From: Selenomonas ruminantium AC2024
Lineage (GTDB): Bacteria; Bacillota; Negativicutes; Selenomonadales; Selenomonadaceae
Direction: 5' to 3'
DNA length: 64,000 bases
Assembly: GCF_000687995.1 (NCBI RefSeq)
Contig: NZ_JIAC01000001.1
Coordinates: forward strand, 2,418,001 to 2,482,000
Positions within the stretch are counted from its first letter, which is position 1. Each line of letters starts with the position of its first letter. The translations under genes and the position numbers were made by a program. The notes below the pieces were generated by a model that was not told the origin of the DNA, did not search any database, and saw only the letters and a list, made by a program, of their open reading frames with translations. This document shows positions 46,447-55,109 of this stretch, one piece after another.

Positions 46447-47862
46447 TTATTCGCAGCTCATATCCACAACTTCACCCTTCTTCTCCTTGACCACTACCTC
46501 ACGCTGGAATTCAAAACATTCATCAGCGATATCCTTGTTGAGCCACAGGAGGCAGATAAGGTTCGGGATAGCCATCAGGCCGTTCATGGTGTCGGAGAAG
46601 TTCCAGACCACTTCGAGCGCCGTGGTAGCACCTACGAAAGTCACAAGGCCGAAGAGGATGCGATAGCCCATGATGACGGGGCGCTTCTTAATCAGATATT
46701 CCAGCGCTTTTTCACCGTAGTATTCCCAACCCAGAATGGTGGAGAAGGCAAAGAGGCTCAAAGAAATCGAAATAATCAGCTTGCCGTAATCACCAAATAC
46801 CGTGCTGAACGCTGCAATGGTGAGCTCAGCTCCGGAGAACAATTCACCAGTAGCCGGATTGATGGTGCCCAGCACACCGGAGGAACAAATCACAAGTCCC
46901 GTCAGCATGCAGACAATCATCGTATCGAAGAAGGTGCCCGTCATGTTAACGTAACCCTGACGGGAAGCATGGTCGGTCCGGGCTGCCGCTGCCGCAATCG
47001 GAGCAGAACCTAAGCCTGCCTCGTTGGAGAACACGCCGCGGGCCACACCCCAACGCATGGAGGTCAGCATGGACGCCACAATGGAGCCGCCTACACCACC
47101 GGCCACCGAATCAAAGGAAAAGGCCATGCGGAACATTTCTACAATACCGGCGGGCACAGCTGCGATATTGACCACAATCACGATGCCAGCTGTCACAAAA
47201 TAGAATGCCGCCATTGCGGGAACGACCACGCTGGACACCTTGCCAATACTGCGAATGCCCCGAATGAGAACAGCCAGTGCCAAAACCATAATCACAGCAC
47301 CAGTGACATAGCTGGGCACGCCATAACTATGGGACAGCGCCGCCGCAATGGAATTGGCCTGCGTCATGTTGCCGATGCCGAAAGAAGCCAATGTCACGAA
47401 CAGCGCAAAGAGAAAGGCCAAGGTGCGGCCGGCAAACTTATTCTTGATGCCGTACTTCATGGCATACATGGGGCCGCCGGACATTTCACCTACAGAGTTG
47501 GTTTCCCGATACTTCACCGCCAGAACAGACTCTGCGTATTTCGTGGACAGGCCGAAGGCGGCGCTAATCCACATCCAGACCAGGGCACCAGGTCCCCCCA
47601 GTACCATGGCCGTGGCCACACCGACGATATTACCGGTACCCACCGTAGCCGACAAAGCTGTCATCAGAGACTGGAAGGGCGAGATATCGCCTTCATGCTC
47701 ATCCCGATGACGGAAAATCATGCGAATGGCATAAACCAGATTGCGCCAAGGCAAGAAGTGCAGGCGCACCGTCAGGAAGATACCCGTTCCCACCAGCAGA
47801 GCCAGCATTACCGGCCCCCAGACAAAATTATTAATGTCCGCCATTAATGTTGCAAAATCCAT
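46447..47862 (-). CDS. Sodium:alanine (AGCS) symporter
   Basis: An inner-membrane transporter of about 471 residues with roughly ten membrane helices. AGCS signatures are GTGNIVGVATAMVLGGPGALVWMW, GGPMYAMKYG and SNEAGLGSAPIAAAAARTDHASRQG. It imports small neutral amino acids (alanine or glycine) with Na+. Start choice: the ATG at 47862 has AAGGG about 12 nt upstream, while the ATG at 47874 abuts that site. It is followed by hairpin element B. Confidence 0.93.
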   Translation of the reverse strand: MDFATLMADINNFVWGPVMLALLVGTGIFLTVRLHFLPWRNLVYAIRMIFRHRDEHEGDISPFQSLMTALSATVGTGNIVGVATAMVLGGPGALVWMWISAAFGLSTKYAESVLAVKYRETNSVGEMSGGPMYAMKYGIKNKFAGRTLAFLFALFVTLASFGIGNMTQANSIAAALSHSYGVPSYVTGAVIMVLALAVLIRGIRSIGKVSSVVVPAMAAFYFVTAGIVIVVNIAAVPAGIVEMFRMAFSFDSVAGGVGGSIVASMLTSMRWGVARGVFSNEAGLGSAPIAAAAARTDHASRQGYVNMTGTFFDTMIVCMLTGLVICSSGVLGTINPATGELFSGAELTIAAFSTVFGDYGKLIISISLSLFAFSTILGWEYYGEKALEYLIKKRPVIMGYRILFGLVTFVGATTALEVVWNFSDTMNGLMAIPNLICLLWLNKDIADECFEFQREVVVKEKKGEVVDMSCE

Positions 47863-48007
47863 AAATCCACACATCCCTTTTAAGCATAAGAAAACTCTTC
47901 TGCTGTAAAGCACGCAGAAGAGCGTCTTTCGTTGACGTCTATGTGTAGTATTATAATCGACTCTTGTTAAGTTGTAAATAAACGCGGCAAAAAATTCCCT
48001 TCTACAT

Positions 48008-48021
48008 AAATGTATACATTT
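48008..48021. promoter_or_regulatory. Perfect palindrome AAATGTATACATTT, possible operator
   Basis: It lies in the 160-bp gap between two divergent genes, 59 bp before the pseudo-ATPase start codon. TGTATACA also occurs before the carboxyltransferase gene (8657-8664) and before dnaG (44389-44396). GntR-type repressors favour such symmetric sites; the binding protein is unknown. Confidence 0.4.
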
Positions 48022-48079
48022 AACAGGAAAAACTTTTTCGGATGACGAATATCCTAATTAAGAAAACGAGGAGATGCCT

Positions 48080-49300
48080 ATGAAGAAAAATTTTAGCAAT
48101 CTTTATTTATTCCTTCCAACGGTCGCCCTCGCGGGTGGTATCGGTTATTACTGGCACACGACAGGCCTTGAGGACACGCTCGTGCTCAACGCAGCCGCGG
48201 CGGTTTTCATTGCCGCCCTGCCCTTGCCCTACATGCTGGGAAAAATTCTGCCCTATGCCCGCGGTGCCCGGCAGGCGAAAAAGCAGGACATCGAGCTTGC
48301 CAGCGACAGCCAGCTGCAGGAAATCAGCAACATTGATACTCTGATTTTGGCCCGCCATGGAGTTGTCACCGAAGGCCATCCCTATGTGGCCAACCTTTTT
48401 CCAGCAGGAGTCAGCCAAAACGCCCTGCTTTCCCTGGCCGCTTCGGCAGAAAAACAGGCCAACCATCCTTTGGGCAAAGCCATCTACGAAACCGCCAGCC
48501 AACGCGGTCTGCAGTTATTGGAGGCCAGCACCTTCACGGAAATTCCCGGCTGCGGCGTGGAAGCCATCGTGGGGCGCAACTCCCTGCGAGTGGGCAGCCT
48601 TGCCTGGCTCAAACGGGAAGGCATTGACATCAGCGCCGAGCTCGTCACCAAAAATGACCAACTGACCCAAAGAGGTCACAGTACCGTCTTCGTGGCCAAC
48701 GGCAAATACTGCCGCGGCATCATCGCCATTGATGATGCCCTGTCCGAAGATACCTTAAAGGCCATTCGCAAATTACAGCGGCAAAAAATCCAGACCGTGA
48801 TGCTGACCCGCGAGAACAAACGCACAGCTGCCGCCATTGGCAAGGAAGCCGGTATGAGCGCGGCTCACGGCCAGCTGACCACCGAAGGCAAGCTGCGGGA
48901 AATTCAACTGTTAAAGGCTAGAGGCACCGGTACAGCCATTGTGGACCGGGAAAAGGTCGATGACTCTCTGGCCAGTGCCGTAGATGCCGTCATCGAGCTG
49001 GCTCCGGTGAAGAACGAAAAGGATCCGCAGCCTGACCAACCGCTTCAGCGGCATAATCCCCATGCCATCTTCCTAAAAAGCGGCCTTCTCTGGGATTTTG
49101 CCGCCCTGCAGGAAATCGGCCAGCAGACCATCGCCCGCATCAAGCTCAACATCGCGATTTCTCTGGTCACCTTCGCGCTGGTGCTCCCGCTCGCCGCCGG
49201 AGCCCTCTATCCCTTCGGCCTCCCCTTCCTCCCCGCCTGGGGCGCATTGGCAGGCCAAGGACTGGCCCTGATACTGGTGACCGTCAACTCCCTACGCTGA
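48080..49300 (+). CDS. Catalytically dead, truncated P1B-type (CopA-like) ATPase relative
   Basis: A 406-residue membrane protein homologous to the second half of copper ATPases, with every key motif replaced. The ion-site CPC becomes LPLP (residues 47-50). The phosphorylation motif DKTGT becomes ARHGV (91-95, with TEG kept). MLTGDN becomes MLTREN (241-246). GDGINDAP becomes VDREKVDD (288-295). The nucleotide-domain HP (NHPLGKAI, 128-135) and GCGVEA are retained. The metal-binding domain, the first membrane helices and the actuator (TGE) domain are absent. The C-terminal helix pair (LPLAAGALYPFGLPFLPAWG) still resembles CopA. It cannot pump; a regulatory, scaffold or nucleotide-sensing role is inference. 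The ATG at 48080 is 6 nt from AGGAG. Confidence 0.8.
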   Translation: MKKNFSNLYLFLPTVALAGGIGYYWHTTGLEDTLVLNAAAAVFIAALPLPYMLGKILPYARGARQAKKQDIELASDSQLQEISNIDTLILARHGVVTEGHPYVANLFPAGVSQNALLSLAASAEKQANHPLGKAIYETASQRGLQLLEASTFTEIPGCGVEAIVGRNSLRVGSLAWLKREGIDISAELVTKNDQLTQRGHSTVFVANGKYCRGIIAIDDALSEDTLKAIRKLQRQKIQTVMLTRENKRTAAAIGKEAGMSAAHGQLTTEGKLREIQLLKARGTGTAIVDREKVDDSLASAVDAVIELAPVKNEKDPQPDQPLQRHNPHAIFLKSGLLWDFAALQEIGQQTIARIKLNIAISLVTFALVLPLAAGALYPFGLPFLPAWGALAGQGLALILVTVNSLR

Positions 49301-49379
49301 TTGACAAGTCAAATTTGACATGTCAACTCCCCTTGGAATCAACATATAGCAGCTTTTAGAACTATTGCTAATGAAAACA

Positions 49380-49480
49380 GCCCGGTGGCTGATGATTACT
49401 TTCCGTAGCGTTTGACAAGCCTGTCTAAGCGAAGGAAAGCAATTATCAGCCACCGGGCGTCTTACTGCCACGATGTAAAC
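49380..49480 (-). repeat. 3'-end hairpin element, copy C
   Basis: Minus strand: GTTTACATCGTGGCAGTAAGAC, a stem (49380-49458, GCCCGGTGGCTGAT / ATCAGCCACCGGGC), then TGTTTTCATT. The apex reads TTCGCTTAGACAGGCTTGTC plus AAACGCTAC. It starts at the base after the stop codon of the P-loop/Asp23 gene. Confidence 0.88.
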
Positions 49481-50314
49481 TTATGCTTTAACGTATAATG
49501 TTTTCACCTGGATGTTGACTTCATGCACAATCATCCCCGTCATAAACTCCACCGCATCCCGCACATCCTTCTGTGCCTGGGCCAGCAAAGTGGGAATATG
49601 ATTGCCATACGTGAGCACAACCCCGCAGACGATTTTCAGCCCCAGGTCCTCATCACCCTGCATAAGATGTTTCACCTGCAGGCCATCGACCTTGGTAATG
49701 GCCTCGATTTTCTTCAACGCCGCACCGACAATGGACTTGATGGCCATATCGTCAATGGACAGCTTACCATAATAGCTGAATACCGGCCGCACAATGGACT
49801 TTTCGCCCAGACGGCGGCGCTTGGTAGATGACCGCTTGAACAGCGTCTGCAAGGGGTCAACCAGATAACCCGAAAAATGCGGTTTGAGCTCAATGGTGGG
49901 TACAGGAATGATATGCTTGCCCTCTTTCAGGCGGTGAAACTGGGCCATAGCCATTTCCTGTTTGGTTGCCACGTCCTCAATGTGAATGATTTTGGCAATC
50001 TGCGGCAGATGCAGCGCCTTGGCAATCTTAAACACCATGTTCTCCGAAGTGCCTAAAATTAAAATGCGGTGAGGCTTTGCCTCCTTGATGGCCGCCTGCA
50101 CCTCTTCGGCATGTCCCGGCAGGACAAAAATCGCCCGCCGTACCGCCATGATTTTACTTTGTTCTTTCTTCGCGGAATGACCGCCCACTATCTTGCCGTC
50201 CTTAATCAGGATTCCATCATCGATAATGGCGTCCGCCTTATGCTTATGCGCCACAATCAGCGCGTGGTGACTTTTGCCGGTGCCGCTGGGCCCGACCAAA
50301 GCAATCACATCCAT
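49481..50314 (-). CDS. P-loop NTPase fused to an Asp23/Gls24 domain
   Basis: 277 residues. The N-terminal part (about 1-150) has a Walker A motif GPSGTGKSH (residues 8-16), a probable nucleotide-binding fold (AIIDDGILIKDGKIVGGHSAKKEQ) and a strand RILILGTSENM. The C-terminal part (about 165-275) is an Asp23/Gls24 (DUF322) domain: YYGKLSIDDMAIKSIVGAAL, then VCGVVLTYGNHIPTLLAQAQKDVRDAVEFMTG. Asp23 proteins are envelope-stress and membrane-surface factors in Gram-positive bacteria; a kinase-like head on one is unusual. The function is unknown, and an envelope-linked ATP-dependent switch is speculative. Hairpin element C follows its stop directly. Confidence 0.85.
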   Translation of the reverse strand: MDVIALVGPSGTGKSHHALIVAHKHKADAIIDDGILIKDGKIVGGHSAKKEQSKIMAVRRAIFVLPGHAEEVQAAIKEAKPHRILILGTSENMVFKIAKALHLPQIAKIIHIEDVATKQEMAMAQFHRLKEGKHIIPVPTIELKPHFSGYLVDPLQTLFKRSSTKRRRLGEKSIVRPVFSYYGKLSIDDMAIKSIVGAALKKIEAITKVDGLQVKHLMQGDEDLGLKIVCGVVLTYGNHIPTLLAQAQKDVRDAVEFMTGMIVHEVNIQVKTLYVKA

Positions 50315-50329
50315 ATACAGCTCTCCTGA

Positions 50330-51166
50330 CTAACTATTAAACTTGCCTAAAGGACGATAAAAAGCCTCTGCCCACTTGTCCTCCATAGTGAATACGCCCA
50401 CCTCCGAAGGATAGCGGGTCGGATAACCATGAAAATCGGAACCACCTGCAGGCAGCAGGTTAAACTCTTTGGCCATCATGTAATAACGGGCCGTATCATC
50501 AGCATCATGACGGGGATAGAATACCTCTATCCCCTCAATGCCGCGCTGACAGATATCCCGCACCAGCTCATCATCACCCACCAGCTTTGGATGGGCCAGA
50601 ACCGGCGTACCGCCAGCGTCCTTGATGAGCGCAATGATTTCCTCCACTTCCAGATGGTAATGGGGCACATAAGCCGGCTTGCCCTTTTCGAGCACGGCCG
50701 CAAAGGCATCCCGCACAGAGGGAAAGAAGCCCTTCCGCACCAAAATCCGGGCAATATGGGAACGACTGATGGATTTGCTGGCACCAGCCAAAGTGAGCAC
50801 TTCCGCTTCGGTAATAGGATAGCCCAATTCCTGCAGCTTGCCCACCATATCGCTGAAGCGTGTCCAGCGTGCCTCCGTTACATCATTCAGCTTATCAATC
50901 AAATCAGGATAATAAATATCCACATTATAGCCCAGAATATGAACTTCATGCACCGGATGATGGGCGCTGAATTCAATCCCCGGAATTAGATGTATCCCCC
51001 GCGTGGGGTATACTCCGTTCTCGTAGAGATAGCTCACCCCGTCCACCGTATCGTGGTCGGTGATGGCTATGTATTTGAGACCGGCAGCTTTTGCCGCTGC
51101 CACAAGCTCCTCCGGCGTAAGTTTTCCGTCTGAGAAGGTCGTGTGCATGTGCAAATCACTTGCCAT
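50330..51166 (-). CDS. PHP-domain phosphoesterase (TrpH/RNase AM-like)
   Basis: 278-residue polymerase-and-histidinol-phosphatase-type metalloenzyme. Metal ligands are visible in [41 protein letters not shown] and the terminal GGSDFHGYP. The closest characterised enzymes hydrolyse 3',5'-nucleoside bisphosphates or trim RNA 5' ends (YciV/RNase AM); the substrate is inferred. It lies 15 bp upstream of the P-loop/Asp23 gene on the same strand, so the two are probably co-transcribed. Confidence 0.9.
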   Translation of the reverse strand: MASDLHMHTTFSDGKLTPEELVAAAKAAGLKYIAITDHDTVDGVSYLYENGVYPTRGIHLIPGIEFSAHHPVHEVHILGYNVDIYYPDLIDKLNDVTEARWTRFSDMVGKLQELGYPITEAEVLTLAGASKSISRSHIARILVRKGFFPSVRDAFAAVLEKGKPAYVPHYHLEVEEIIALIKDAGGTPVLAHPKLVGDDELVRDICQRGIEGIEVFYPRHDADDTARYYMMAKEFNLLPAGGSDFHGYPTRYPSEVGVFTMEDKWAEAFYRPLGKFNS

Positions 51167-51198
51167 TTATTGTCACTCCTATGCCGAATCAGCGACAC

Positions 51199-51459
51199 TC
51201 AACGAGGTTCCACGATAAGCTTAATCGCCGTACGCTCTTCCCCCTCGATATTGATATCGGTAAAGGCCGGAATGCAGATGAGGTCAATGCCATGAGGAGC
51301 CACAAAACCGCGAGCAATGGCTACCGCCTTGACCGCCTGATTAAGGGCGCCGGCACCAATGGCCTGCATTTCTGCACTGGAATGCTCCCGGAGCACACCA
51401 GCCAATGCACCAGCTACTGAATTCGGATTCGATTTGGCAGATACTTTCAAGATTTCCAT
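51199..51459 (-). CDS. spoVS: Stage V sporulation protein S-like protein
   Basis: An 86-residue SpoVS protein (MEILKVSAKSNPNSVAGALAG...), a small Alba-like fold with very high conservation. In Bacillus it affects sporulation and septation; it also occurs in many non-sporulating bacteria. I start at the ATG at 51459, which matches the family N-terminus. It lies downstream of rny and ymdB as in Bacillus, which supports orthology. The presence in a probably non-sporulating diderm points to a general role. Confidence 0.95.
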   Translation of the reverse strand: MEILKVSAKSNPNSVAGALAGVLREHSSAEMQAIGAGALNQAVKAVAIARGFVAPHGIDLICIPAFTDINIEGEERTAIKLIVEPR

Positions 51460-51603
51460 GACTTTACACGTCCTCTCTTGCAACAAAACTGCAACAATGT
51501 TCTACATTTTCCTATGACATATCTAACTGATACTAAGTTAGTATTCTGCACATAAGGAAAAATTCCTGCCATGAGAAAAAATCTTTAAAAGTAATGCCTG
51601 TTA

Positions 51604-52383
51604 TTATTCTTTTATCAGGATGCGCTCCACATTGGTGGTGCGGTTCGTGCTGTCGTCAATGTCCACAATCAGCGCCGAGTACACCATGGGGCCGCTTTCC
51701 TCCAAGTCAAAACGGCAGGGCATGGCCGTGGTAAACTTCTGCAGAATGATTTCCGTCTTGACGCCCAGAATGGAATTCCAGGGCCCGACCATGCCCAAGT
51801 CGGTGATGTAGGCCGTACCCTGCGGCAGTATGCGCTCATCTGCCGTCTGGATATGGGTATGAGTGCCTACTACGGCATTGACCCGACCATCCAGATACCA
51901 GCCCATGGCCATCTTTTCCGAAGTGGTCTCCGCATGGAAGTCCAAAAAAATAACATCGCATTCCTTGTTGAGTTCCCGCAGGATTTCTTCAATCTTCTGG
52001 AACGGGCAGTCCAGTGCCGGCATAAAGGCCCGGCCCGAAAGATTTACCACGCCGATGTTCTTGGCCTTGAAGGGGTAGATGCAGTAGCCCTTGCCCGGCG
52101 TTCCCTCGGGATAGTTGGCTGGACGAATCAGGAAAGGCTCCTGGTCGATAAACTCAAAGACATCCTTCTTGTCCCAGACATGATTGCCGGAGGTGATGAT
52201 GTCTGCCCCGCCATGGTAAAGACCATCCAGTGACTTTCTCGTATAGCCCTTGCCTCCGGCCGAATTCTCTCCGTTGACAATGACCACGTCAATATTCTTT
52301 TCGGCCTTGAGCTGGGCCGTGAATTTCTGAAACGCCTTGCGGCCGGGCTTGCCCACAACGTCCCCTGTCAGCATTACGCGCAT
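51604..52383 (-). CDS. ymdB: YmdB-family metallophosphoesterase
   Basis: 259 residues of the TIGR00282 family. Metal-binding motifs are LTGDVVGKPGRKAF, VNGENSAGGKGYT, SGNHVWDKKDVFEF, DFHAETTSEKMAMG and VVGTHTHIQTADE. The Bacillus homologue is a 2',3'-cyclic nucleotide phosphodiesterase affecting RNA turnover and multicellular behaviour. It is part of the rny-ymdB-spoVS order, which links it to RNase Y. Confidence 0.94.
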   Translation of the reverse strand: MRVMLTGDVVGKPGRKAFQKFTAQLKAEKNIDVVIVNGENSAGGKGYTRKSLDGLYHGGADIITSGNHVWDKKDVFEFIDQEPFLIRPANYPEGTPGKGYCIYPFKAKNIGVVNLSGRAFMPALDCPFQKIEEILRELNKECDVIFLDFHAETTSEKMAMGWYLDGRVNAVVGTHTHIQTADERILPQGTAYITDLGMVGPWNSILGVKTEIILQKFTTAMPCRFDLEESGPMVYSALIVDIDDSTNRTTNVERILIKE

Positions 52384-52395
52384 ATTTTACTCCTC

Positions 52396-52938
52396 TCAGC
52401 GGTTGTAGACCACAACCTTGTCCTTATCCCGCATACCAATCATCTTTTCGCGGATACGGCTGCTCTGAGCCATATCAAACATCTGGTCCAGTACATTGCT
52501 CTGCATGGTGGAAAAATCCGGCTCCAATGAATCCAATGTGTGTACATCAATCTGCAGGTCGTCACCGAATTTGTCACAGAACAACTCTGCCAATAAGTCC
52601 AGCTCGCCCCGCAGCATGGTGGCCAGCTGACGGCGCACGTGCACCGTCATGCGGGAGCCGTTGACATCAGCGTCCAGCGCCAGCCACACAGGGCCGCTGC
52701 CATGCAAATCATGATAGGTCTGCACGCTCTTGTCCACCAGATTGGCAAATTCTTCCATTTCCTCATGGGCAATCTTCTTCTTCACCACAAAGTCCAGAGT
52801 TATCTCCGTATCCTGCGGCTCATAGGCCACGGCATAGAGTTCGGGATAACATACGAGCATCGAGGCCAGCAGCTGTACCCCGGTGTTCATTTCCTTGCGG
52901 CTGCCGGAAGTTTTCCCACTAAGATTAAATCCTAACAT
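52396..52938 (-). CDS. Conserved-looking hypothetical protein between rny and ymdB
   Basis: A 180-residue soluble protein with no domain I recognise. It has no signal peptide or membrane segment. The N-terminus MLGFNLSGKTSGSRKEMNTGVQ is glycine/serine-rich, the middle is mixed alpha/beta (TEITLDFVVKKKI), and the C-terminus is charged (SSRIREKMIGMRDKDKVVVY). Its position between RNase Y and YmdB, 12 bp from ymdB, suggests a role with RNA decay, but that is context only. Confidence 0.75.
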   Translation of the reverse strand: MLGFNLSGKTSGSRKEMNTGVQLLASMLVCYPELYAVAYEPQDTEITLDFVVKKKIAHEEMEEFANLVDKSVQTYHDLHGSGPVWLALDADVNGSRMTVHVRRQLATMLRGELDLLAELFCDKFGDDLQIDVHTLDSLEPDFSTMQSNVLDQMFDMAQSSRIREKMIGMRDKDKVVVYNR

Positions 52939-53009
52939 AGTCGATTCCTCTCATGTACGAAGAGGGCGCAAGGCTCACGCCCTGCACCCTCCTAACATGC
53001 GCTTTCACA

Positions 53010-54557
53010 TTATTTTGCATAATCGACGACGCGGGTCTCACGGATAATCGTGGCCTTAATCTGACCAGGATATTCGAGTTCGTCTTCGATTTTCTTGACA
53101 ATGTTATGAGCCAAAGCTGCTGCTTCAGCATCGTCCACCTTGTCCGGTTTAACCATTACGCGGATTTCGCGGCCTGCCTGAATGGCAAAGCAGCGCTCAA
53201 CACCGTCGTAGGACTCGGCGATTTCCTCCAGGCTCTTAAGGCGCTTGAGGTAGGATTCCAGGCTTTCACGGCGGGCACCGGGACGGGCTGCCGATACTGC
53301 ATCAGCGGCTGCGACAAGCACTGCTTCAACGCTGGTAGCTTCCACATCACCATGATGGGCGGCAATGCAGTTGATGACGTCCTTGGACTCCCGGAACTTG
53401 CGGGCGATATCCGCACCAATGGTGGTGTGGCTGCCTTCCACTTCATGGTCAATGGACTTGCCGATGTCGTGGAGGAGACCGCCGCGCTTGGCCAGCGTAA
53501 CATCACAGCCCAGTTCAGAAGCCATGACACCAGCCAGATGGGAAACCTCAATGGAATGATTCAGCACATTCTGCCCGTAGCTTGTACGGTAACGCAGACG
53601 GCCCAGAAGCTTGATAAGCTCCGGATGGATACCGTGCACACCGGTATCGAAGGTTGCCTGTTCACCGGCTTCCTTGATGCGCATATCCACTTCCCGCTTG
53701 GCTTTTTCCACCATTTCTTCGATGCGGGCAGGATGGATACGGCCGTCCTGAATGAGCTTTTCGAGTGCGATACGGGCGGTTTCGCGGCGTACCGGGTCAA
53801 AGCCCGACAGGATAACGGCTTCCGGCGTATCATCGATGATGAGGTCAATGCCCGTCAGCGTTTCGAGCGTCCGGATATTGCGGCCCTCACGGCCGATGAT
53901 GCGGCCTTTCATCTCATCGTTGGGCAGGGCCACCACGGATACGGTGGTTTCTGCCACATGGTCAGCGGCGCAGCGCTGGATGGCCTGGCTCAGGATATCC
54001 CGGGCCTTCTTGTCGGACTCATCCTTAATCTGCTGCTCGTACTCTTTGATTTTCATGGCCTTTTCGTGCTTCAGTTCTTCCTCGGCTTCGGCCATGAGCA
54101 TTACCCTTGCTTCTTCAGCAGTCAGGCTGGAAATGCGTTCCAGTTCCGATTTCTGCTGTTCGTGCATCTCATCAATCGCCTGCTGGGTCTTGTCGATGCG
54201 GGCCTCCTTGCGGGAAAGGCTCTCTTCTTTCTTCTCCAGAGAATCCAGCTTGCGGTCAAGATTTTCTTCTTTCTGTACTACGCGGCGTTCCTGACGCTGA
54301 AGTTCGCTGCGACGTTCTTTCGTCTCACGGTCAAGTTCCTGACGCTGGCGATGGATTTCTTCCTTCGCTTCGAGCAGGGCTTCCTTCTTCTTCGTCTCGC
54401 CTTTTTCTTCCGCGTCCGCTACAATGCGTTTTGCTTCTTCTTCAGCGGAGCCAATCTGGGCTTCAGCCGTGCGCTTGCGCATGGTATAGCCTAAGCCGGC
54501 ACCGATGACTGCTGCGATTATTACCGCTACTACTATTTCGATAACGATAATACTCAC
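53010..54557 (-). CDS. rny: Ribonuclease Y
   Basis: Membrane-anchored endoribonuclease of 515 residues that starts bulk mRNA decay. Seen in order: an N-terminal membrane helix ([21 protein letters not shown]), a long charged coiled coil (about 28-200), a KH domain ([19 protein letters not shown]) and an HD domain ([32 protein letters not shown]). The proposed GTG start at 54557 stands almost against its AAGGGGG site, so the true start may differ by a few codons. It heads the cluster with the unknown gene, ymdB and spoVS. Confidence 0.96.
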   Translation of the reverse strand: MSIIVIEIVVAVIIAAVIGAGLGYTMRKRTAEAQIGSAEEEAKRIVADAEEKGETKKKEALLEAKEEIHRQRQELDRETKERRSELQRQERRVVQKEENLDRKLDSLEKKEESLSRKEARIDKTQQAIDEMHEQQKSELERISSLTAEEARVMLMAEAEEELKHEKAMKIKEYEQQIKDESDKKARDILSQAIQRCAADHVAETTVSVVALPNDEMKGRIIGREGRNIRTLETLTGIDLIIDDTPEAVILSGFDPVRRETARIALEKLIQDGRIHPARIEEMVEKAKREVDMRIKEAGEQATFDTGVHGIHPELIKLLGRLRYRTSYGQNVLNHSIEVSHLAGVMASELGCDVTLAKRGGLLHDIGKSIDHEVEGSHTTIGADIARKFRESKDVINCIAAHHGDVEATSVEAVLVAAADAVSAARPGARRESLESYLKRLKSLEEIAESYDGVERCFAIQAGREIRVMVKPDKVDDAEAAALAHNIVKKIEDELEYPGQIKATIIRETRVVDYAK

Positions 54558-54731
54558 CCCCTTGTTACTTATTTGCGTTCATGCATGATTTATTTGTCTG
54601 GATAGTTCTTCAACTATACCCTACTATTTTAATGTTTTTCTCCATAAGTGTCAAGAAATCCTAGCCAAAACGACCTAAATGAAGTAGAATGAATAAGGTA
54701 TTGATTTTTGGACTTATTTGGGGGTAATGAT

Positions 54732-55022
54732 ATGTTGAAATGCTCAGAGTGCCAGCGCGATTTGCCGGAAAAAGAGGCACTTGTGAATAAAAACGAAGAA
54801 GGAGAACAGCGGATTATCTGTCCCGAGTGCTTTCAGAAGCTCACCGGCGTGGATTACAAGACGTTTGCCTTCCGCAAGGAAAATGCCAAGCAGACCTTCT
54901 GGGCTGTGCTCTTCTGTCTGGGCGCTACGGTTTACGCCTTTATGGAGAAAGGCGTAGAGTGGGGTATCGGCGGCATTGTGCTGACGGTGCTGGTTTACTT
55001 GTTCTCCAGCAAAGTAAAATAA
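54732..55022 (+). CDS. Zinc-ribbon membrane protein
   Basis: A 97-residue protein. Two CxxC pairs (CSEC near residue 4 and CPEC near residue 34) form a likely zinc ribbon. Two membrane helices follow (FWAVLFCLGATVYAFM and GIGGIVLTVLVYLF). I start at the ATG at 54732 with GGGGG (54719-54724) about 7 nt upstream. It is divergent from rny and ends in hairpin element E. The function is unknown. Confidence 0.75.
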   Translation: MLKCSECQRDLPEKEALVNKNEEGEQRIICPECFQKLTGVDYKTFAFRKENAKQTFWAVLFCLGATVYAFMEKGVEWGIGGIVLTVLVYLFSSKVK

Positions 55023-55034
55023 CTGCGAATTACA

Positions 55035-55100
55035 GTTTACATCGTGGTGCTAAGACGCCCGGTGGTTGGTAATATACATCACCAGCCACCGGGCTTTACT
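55035..55100 (+). repeat. 3'-end hairpin element, copy E (short form)
   Basis: GTTTACATCGTGGTGCTAAGAC, then a stem GCCCGGTGGTTGGT / ACCAGCCACCGGGC (55057-55094) and TTTACTTTTAC. The conserved apical module is missing, replaced by AATATACATC. It lies 12 bp after the zinc-ribbon gene, in sense orientation. Confidence 0.85.
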
Positions 55101-55109
55101 TTTACACCA

